From Desulfobacteraceae bacterium (GTDB lineage Bacteria; Desulfobacterota; Desulfobacteria; Desulfobacterales; Desulfosalsimonadaceae), in the NCBI GenBank assembly GCA_011390465.1, contig JAABSH010000032.1, positions 1-42,012 on the forward strand: DNA of 42,012 nt, in the 5' to 3' direction. How positions within the stretch are numbered: the stretch's first letter is position 1; every line of letters begins with the position of its first letter. The translations under genes were made by a program, and so were the position numbers. Positions 38,220 to 42,012 of the stretch are shown here, piece after piece. The notes below the pieces were generated by a model that was not told the DNA's origin, ran no database searches, and saw only the letters and a list, made by a program, of their open reading frames with translations.

Positions 38220-39268
38220 TATACCGTTGCATACTGCCGGGCGATCCACTCCCGGTAGGCCCCGCTTTTCACCCGGGTGACCCAGGTGGGGTTTTCCAGA
38301 TACCAGTCAATGGTGGCGGCAATACCGGCTTTAATCTCTGTTTCCGGGGTCCAGCCCAGGTCGGTTTTGATTTTTGCCGCATCAATGGCATAGCGCAGGT
38401 CATGGCCGGGCCGGTCTTTCACAAATGTAATCAGGTCCCGGGTTTTGCCAATGGACCTGCCGAGTTTTTTGTCAATACCGTCGCAGATCATTTCCACCAG
38501 GGTGAGGTTTTCCAGCTCGCAGTTGCCGCCCACATTATAGGTTTCGCCGACGCTGCCCTGTTGGATGATGTCCCAGACCGCGCGGCAGTGATCATCCACA
38601 TAGAGCCAGTCCCGGACATTTTTGCCATTGCCATATACGGGAAGGGGTTTTTCGTCAACCGCGTTTAAAATCATCAAGGGAATCAGTTTCTCCGGAAACT
38701 GGTAAGGCCCGTAATTATTGGAACAGTTGGACAGGGTCACCGGCAGGCCGTAGGTGGCATGATACGCCCGCACCAGGTGGTCGGAGGCTGCCTTGGATGC
38801 TGAATAGGGACTGCTGGGCCGGTACGGGGTGGTTTCCTTGAAATACCCGTTTTGTCCTAAACTGCCGTAAACTTCGTCCGTGCTCACGTGGTGGAATCGC
38901 TCAATCCGGGCCTTGCGGGCCCGTGCGATTTCCAGAAGATTGAACGTGCCCAGGATATTGGTGTTGATAAAATCATCCGGCGCCACAATGGAGCGGTCCA
39001 CATGGGATTCCGCGGCAAAATGGCAGATAGTGTCAATGTCGTGGGCGTCAAACACCGCGGCCATTTTGTCTTTGTCGCAGATATCGGCCGGCACAAAAAT
39101 ATACTGGTTTGGAAATTTTTTTTCAATGTCTGTCAGGTTTTCCGGGTTTCCCGCATAGGTGAGCCGGTCCACATTGATGATTTTTCCGGTAAAATCCGCT
39201 GCGGTTAACAGCCATCGGATAAAATTGGTGCCGATAAAACCGCATCCGCCGGTGACAAGCAAATTCAT
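38219..39268 (-). CDS. rfbB: dTDP-glucose 4,6-dehydratase
   Basis: A 349-residue extended SDR enzyme. It has the NAD loop TGGCGFIG (6-13), HFAAESHVDRSI (83-94), STDEVYG (129-135; D131/E132 act in dehydration) and the catalytic Y155 and K159 of YSASK. It converts dTDP-glucose to dTDP-4-keto-6-deoxyglucose. The ATG has AGGAG 8 bases upstream, and rfbD lies 21 bases before it. Confidence 0.95.
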   Translation of the reverse strand: MNLLVTGGCGFIGTNFIRWLLTAADFTGKIINVDRLTYAGNPENLTDIEKKFPNQYIFVPADICDKDKMAAVFDAHDIDTICHFAAESHVDRSIVAPDDFINTNILGTFNLLEIARARKARIERFHHVSTDEVYGSLGQNGYFKETTPYRPSSPYSASKAASDHLVRAYHATYGLPVTLSNCSNNYGPYQFPEKLIPLMILNAVDEKPLPVYGNGKNVRDWLYVDDHCRAVWDIIQQGSVGETYNVGGNCELENLTLVEMICDGIDKKLGRSIGKTRDLITFVKDRPGHDLRYAIDAAKIKTDLGWTPETEIKAGIAATIDWYLENPTWVTRVKSGAYREWIARQYATV

Positions 39269-39289
39269 TGGGGTTGCTCCTGTTGATGG

Positions 39290-40168
39290 TTATGGGCGGC
39301 ATTCGGCCAGCAGCCGGTCGCCATATTGCCGGACGTAATCGTCTACATTTTTTTGCCAGTGATCCATGATATTGAGATTTTCTTTTTTCAGGCGGTGGTT
39401 GTCTAAAACTGAACACCGGGGCCGTTCGGCCGGGGTGGGATACTCTTCTGTGGTGCAGGGCACAATATCGCATTCAACGTTCAGTTTTTCAAGGAAATAT
39501 CTGGCAAATTCATACCAGGAGCAGTACCCTTCGGATGAGGCATGGTACAGCCCCTGGCCGTTGTTTTTGATGAGATGGTCGATCTGAAGGGCCAGGCGCC
39601 AGCTCCAGGTGGGGGAACCGAACTGGTCGTTTACGATTTTTATGGGGGTTGTTGGATTGCTCAGGGCCTTTTTCAGGATGGCTTTGAGAAAATTATGGCC
39701 GTAAAATCCATACAGCCAGGCCGTGCGCAGAATCATAAAATCAGATGCATTGCCCAGAACGGCCCGTTCCCCTAAGAGCTTGCTGCGTCCGTATTCGGTA
39801 AGGGGACCCGGAACGTGGGCTTCGCGATAAGAATAAGTGGACGGTTTTTTTCCGTCAAACACATAGTCCGTGGAAATATGGATCAACAGGGCGCCGAATT
39901 TCCGGGCGCTTCTGGCGACATAAGCCGGTCCCTTGCCATTAATGGTCCATGCCTTGTCTGCTTCAGATTCGCATTTGTCCACCTGGGTAAAGGCCGCGCA
40001 GTTGATGATAATGTCCGGCCGGGTGCTTTCCACCACGGCTTCCACCTGCGCCGGATCTGTGATGTCAGCATCCTCAATATCAATGCTGGTGATGTTGTAA
40101 TGGTCTTTGAATACCTTGTGGCAGTCTTTTCCCAGCTGACCGTTCCCGCCGGTAATGAGTAAGTTCAT
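39290..40168 (-). CDS. rfbD: dTDP-4-dehydrorhamnose reductase
   Basis: A 292-residue RmlD. It has NADPH loop TGGNGQLG (6-13), INCAAFTQVDKCE (55-67), STDYVFDG (99-106) and catalytic Y126/K130 in EYGRSK. It makes the final reduction to dTDP-L-rhamnose. The ATG at 40168 has AGGA 7 bases upstream and a strong promoter close by; an earlier in-frame ATG at 40273 would lie before that promoter. It is first of the rfbDBAC operon. Confidence 0.94.
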   Translation of the reverse strand: MNLLITGGNGQLGKDCHKVFKDHYNITSIDIEDADITDPAQVEAVVESTRPDIIINCAAFTQVDKCESEADKAWTINGKGPAYVARSARKFGALLIHISTDYVFDGKKPSTYSYREAHVPGPLTEYGRSKLLGERAVLGNASDFMILRTAWLYGFYGHNFLKAILKKALSNPTTPIKIVNDQFGSPTWSWRLALQIDHLIKNNGQGLYHASSEGYCSWYEFARYFLEKLNVECDIVPCTTEEYPTPAERPRCSVLDNHRLKKENLNIMDHWQKNVDDYVRQYGDRLLAECRP

Positions 40169-40186
40169 GATTTTTTCCTGTTTCAG

Positions 40187-40215
40187 ATTAAAATAATAAG
40201 AATCGTGTCCGTCAA
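40187..40215 (-). promoter_or_regulatory. Promoter of the rfbDBAC operon
   Basis: On the minus strand TTGACG (plus 40210-40215), a 17-base spacer and TTTAAT (plus 40187-40192), each with five of six consensus matches. The start would fall near 40180, leaving a leader of only about 12 bases that is almost all ribosome site. Confidence 0.65.
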
Positions 40216-40412
40216 GGGAATCCCTATAGCGCAAAATTTGTATTTTTACAAAGCATAGCAACGGAAAAATCATTTTTAAATTTTCGGGAAATCTGCTACG
40301 AAAAGATCAAAATTTTTGTTCAGCCCGAACCATCCGGTTTCACGAACAGTTTTGCGTAACCCCAAGCATTCAGCATCTGATGAATCCGCACCCCCAACAG
40401 GGACCCAGATAA

Positions 40413-41984
40413 ATGACCCTAAAAACCGCAGGAATCTGCCGGGAAAAAATATTTTTGGCCGCCATCACCGGGATTTTGCTGACCCTCAGCTTTCCGCAGC
40501 CCGGCATCTCCTATGCCGCGTGGGGCGCTCTGGTGTGTCTGCTTTTTGCCATTCGGGACGTGTCTGCGCGTGACAGCTTTTTTCTGGGGCTGGCGGCCGG
40601 AATGGTGCATTTTGCCACTCTGTTGTACTGGCTTATCCAGACCATGCATGTTTACGGGTTTCTGCCCCTCTGGCTGAGCGGAATTGTCTTTATGCTGCTG
40701 GTATTTTACCTTGCCCTGTATGTGGCCGTATTTTCAGGACTTTTGACATTTTGCCGCCAGGGGCCTTTTTTTTCGTTTATGATGATGCCGGTGTTCTGGG
40801 TATTGCTGGAATACGTTCGGTCCTTTGCGTTAACAGGATTTCCCTGGGGGCTGATCGGGTATACTCAGTTTGAACAGCTTCGGCTGATTCAGATTGCGGA
40901 TATGTTCGGTGTGTATGGCGTGTCGTTTGCGGTTTTGCTGGTCAATGGCGCTGTTTTTTTTGCAGGGCTTGGGCTGACAGGGAAAAAATGGCAGGGCCGC
41001 AATATCTCCGGTCTGCAGGTGGCAGCAGCAGGGATTGTCGGGGTTGCGGCAGTGGCCCTGATGGCGGCCTATGGTGAAAATCGCCTGAAAGTCGCAGATT
41101 CTTTGATTGCGGAAACGGAAAAAACCACCGTGGCCGTGGTTCAGGGCAATATCCCCCAGATATTGAAATGGGATACGGAGTTCCGGATCCAGACCATTGA
41201 TACCTATGTGCGGCTGTCTCAGCAGGTCAATGAGATGCGGCCGGAATTGATTGTGTGGCCGGAAACCGCCACGCCGTTTTACATGAAATATAATATTGAG
41301 CTGACAAAAATTGTGCTCCAAGCGGTTCAATCCATGGGCGCGTCGTTTGTTGTGGGCAGCCCCACGGTGGAATTGACGGACACCAGCGAGTATTACTTTA
41401 ACAGCGCCTATCTGATTACGCCGGAGGGCGATATTGCTGATAGAAATGACAAGGTCCACCTGGTGCCGTTCGGAGAATATGTGCCCCTTAGAAAGTGGCT
41501 CCCGTTTGTCAATCATATCGTGGCCCAGGTGGGGGAATTCCGGCCTGGCCGGGCCGGCAACACCCTGGACTGGCCCCGGGCGGATATCGGCATGCTGATC
41601 TGTTATGAAATTATTTTTCCGGAACTTGCCGCCCGGATGACGGCAAATAATGCCGGGCTTCTGGTGAACATCACCAATGACGCCTGGTTCGGAAAATCCA
41701 GCGCGCCCTACCAGCATTTTTCCATGGCCGTGTTCCGGGCCGTGGAAAATCGCCGGTCTATTGTGCGGGCCGCAAATACCGGCATCAGCGGGTTTATTGA
41801 TCCGGCCGGCCGGGTGCTGGAACAATCCCTGTTGTTTCAGGAAGCGGCCATGGCCTGCCCGGTTCCCCTGATCAACGGGCATCACAGTTTTTACAATCGC
41901 CATCCCCACCTGCTGGTTCTGTGTTGCTTTCTTGTTGTTGGCATTTGTATAATAATGAGGATAAAGCTCAAAGCTGAAAGCTAA
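40413..41984 (+). CDS. lnt: Apolipoprotein N-acyltransferase
   Basis: A 523-residue inner-membrane enzyme with about seven N-terminal helices (11-225) and a periplasmic nitrilase domain (238-490). The catalytic triad is E284 (WPETATPFY), K347 (RNDKVHLVPFGEYVP) and C397 (LICYEIIFPE). It adds the third acyl chain to lipoproteins, which implies a diderm envelope and fits the lipoproteins encoded at 13194-13821. The ATG has AGGGA 9 bases upstream. A last helix ends in RIKLKAES, whose codons come from an AAAGCTGAAAGC repeat. Confidence 0.94.
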   Translation: MTLKTAGICREKIFLAAITGILLTLSFPQPGISYAAWGALVCLLFAIRDVSARDSFFLGLAAGMVHFATLLYWLIQTMHVYGFLPLWLSGIVFMLLVFYLALYVAVFSGLLTFCRQGPFFSFMMMPVFWVLLEYVRSFALTGFPWGLIGYTQFEQLRLIQIADMFGVYGVSFAVLLVNGAVFFAGLGLTGKKWQGRNISGLQVAAAGIVGVAAVALMAAYGENRLKVADSLIAETEKTTVAVVQGNIPQILKWDTEFRIQTIDTYVRLSQQVNEMRPELIVWPETATPFYMKYNIELTKIVLQAVQSMGASFVVGSPTVELTDTSEYYFNSAYLITPEGDIADRNDKVHLVPFGEYVPLRKWLPFVNHIVAQVGEFRPGRAGNTLDWPRADIGMLICYEIIFPELAARMTANNAGLLVNITNDAWFGKSSAPYQHFSMAVFRAVENRRSIVRAANTGISGFIDPAGRVLEQSLLFQEAAMACPVPLINGHHSFYNRHPHLLVLCCFLVVGICIIMRIKLKAES

Positions 41985-41994
41985 AGGCTAAGGC
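41964..41994 (+). repeat. AAGCTCAAAGCTGAAAGCTAAAGGCTAAGG repeat, coding the end of lnt
   Basis: Near-tandem units AAGCTCA, AAGCTGA, AAGCTAA and AGGCTAAGG. The lnt reading frame runs through it (KLKAES) and stops at TAA 41982-41984. It is a variant of the TGAAGGC family at 2576 and 36377. Confidence 0.6.
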
Positions 41995-41995
41995 A

Positions 41996-42012
41996 ATGAA
42001 GCGTTTCCTGCA
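41996..42012 (+). CDS. Start of a further gene (MKRFL..., cut by the window end)
   Basis: An ATG at 41996 follows AAGGCTAAGG at a suitable distance and reads MKRFL before the window ends. It is too short to identify; it may be co-transcribed with lnt. Confidence 0.3.

Noticed and set aside
40830-41909. 359-codon antisense frame within lnt
   Set aside because: Entirely opposite lnt, whose catalytic triad is intact; no independent evidence.

Overview
The window looks like the chromosome of an anaerobic Desulfobacterota bacterium, most likely a Desulfobacterales-type sulfate reducer or close relative. This is inferred from gene content: a four-subunit pyruvate:ferredoxin oxidoreductase, a rubrerythrin-like protein, a KamA-type radical SAM enzyme, a DUF3786 protein, and dense intergenic repeats of kinds I associate with deltaproteobacteria. 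No rRNA, tRNA, CRISPR array, insertion sequence or phage gene was seen. Genes sit on both strands in short operons with many ATGA overlaps and strong GGAGG ribosome sites.

Layout. 1-3160 (minus): two paralogous CBS-domain proteins, a large hexapeptide beta-helix protein and the start of a DASS/SLC13-type transporter. 3284-7322 (minus): a conserved small protein behind a truncated DUF2442 gene, then a 1163-residue fusion of an endonuclease Q-like PHP nuclease to a UvrD/PcrA helicase, ending in a probable sliding-clamp motif. 7680-8835: RdgC, apparently split over two overlapping genes. 8854-9147: an mntP gene with a large internal deletion. 9640-10890: a thiolase. 11124-13821: small membrane, DUF3786, PH-like and TRL-like lipoprotein genes. 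13822-15112: a 1.3 kb gene-free repeat hotspot. 15113-19161: a MASE2-PAS-PAS hybrid histidine kinase facing citrate synthase, with a broken DnaJ start between them. 19600-23475: a tight operon of lysine 2,3-aminomutase-like KamA, a Ddl-like ATP-grasp ligase and an ATP-grasp/GNAT fusion. 23952-26942: a tandem GNAT protein converging on a C45 acyltransferase/MBL pair. 27154-30877: YqeY, a PlsC-type acyltransferase coupled to a patatin phospholipase, and a YchJ/SEC-C protein. 30922-35762: an acyl-CoA ligase homologue and porGDAB. 35883-36383: rubrerythrin-like protein. 36607-40168 (minus): rfbDBAC for dTDP-L-rhamnose. 40413-41984: Lnt.

How the genes fit together. POR and citrate synthase are central carbon enzymes. 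The thiolase and acyl-CoA ligase suggest fatty or organic acid use. rfbDBAC supplies rhamnose for surface polysaccharide, and Lnt, the lipoproteins and the acyltransferase/patatin pair concern the envelope. The most intriguing unit is the KamA/ATP-grasp/ATP-grasp-GNAT operon: its architecture fits formation of beta-lysine, ligation into a small peptide-like compound, and N-acetylation. I know of no described product for this gene set.

The second theme is the intergenic DNA. At least ten families of short, self-complementary or tandemly built repeats fill the gaps. One family supplies the stop codons of two genes, abuts the stop of a third and encodes the tail of Lnt. Several gene remnants (mntP, dnaJ, DUF2442, an unknown fragment behind rfbC) lie in or near this DNA, suggesting repeat-rich gaps and deletion scars go together here.
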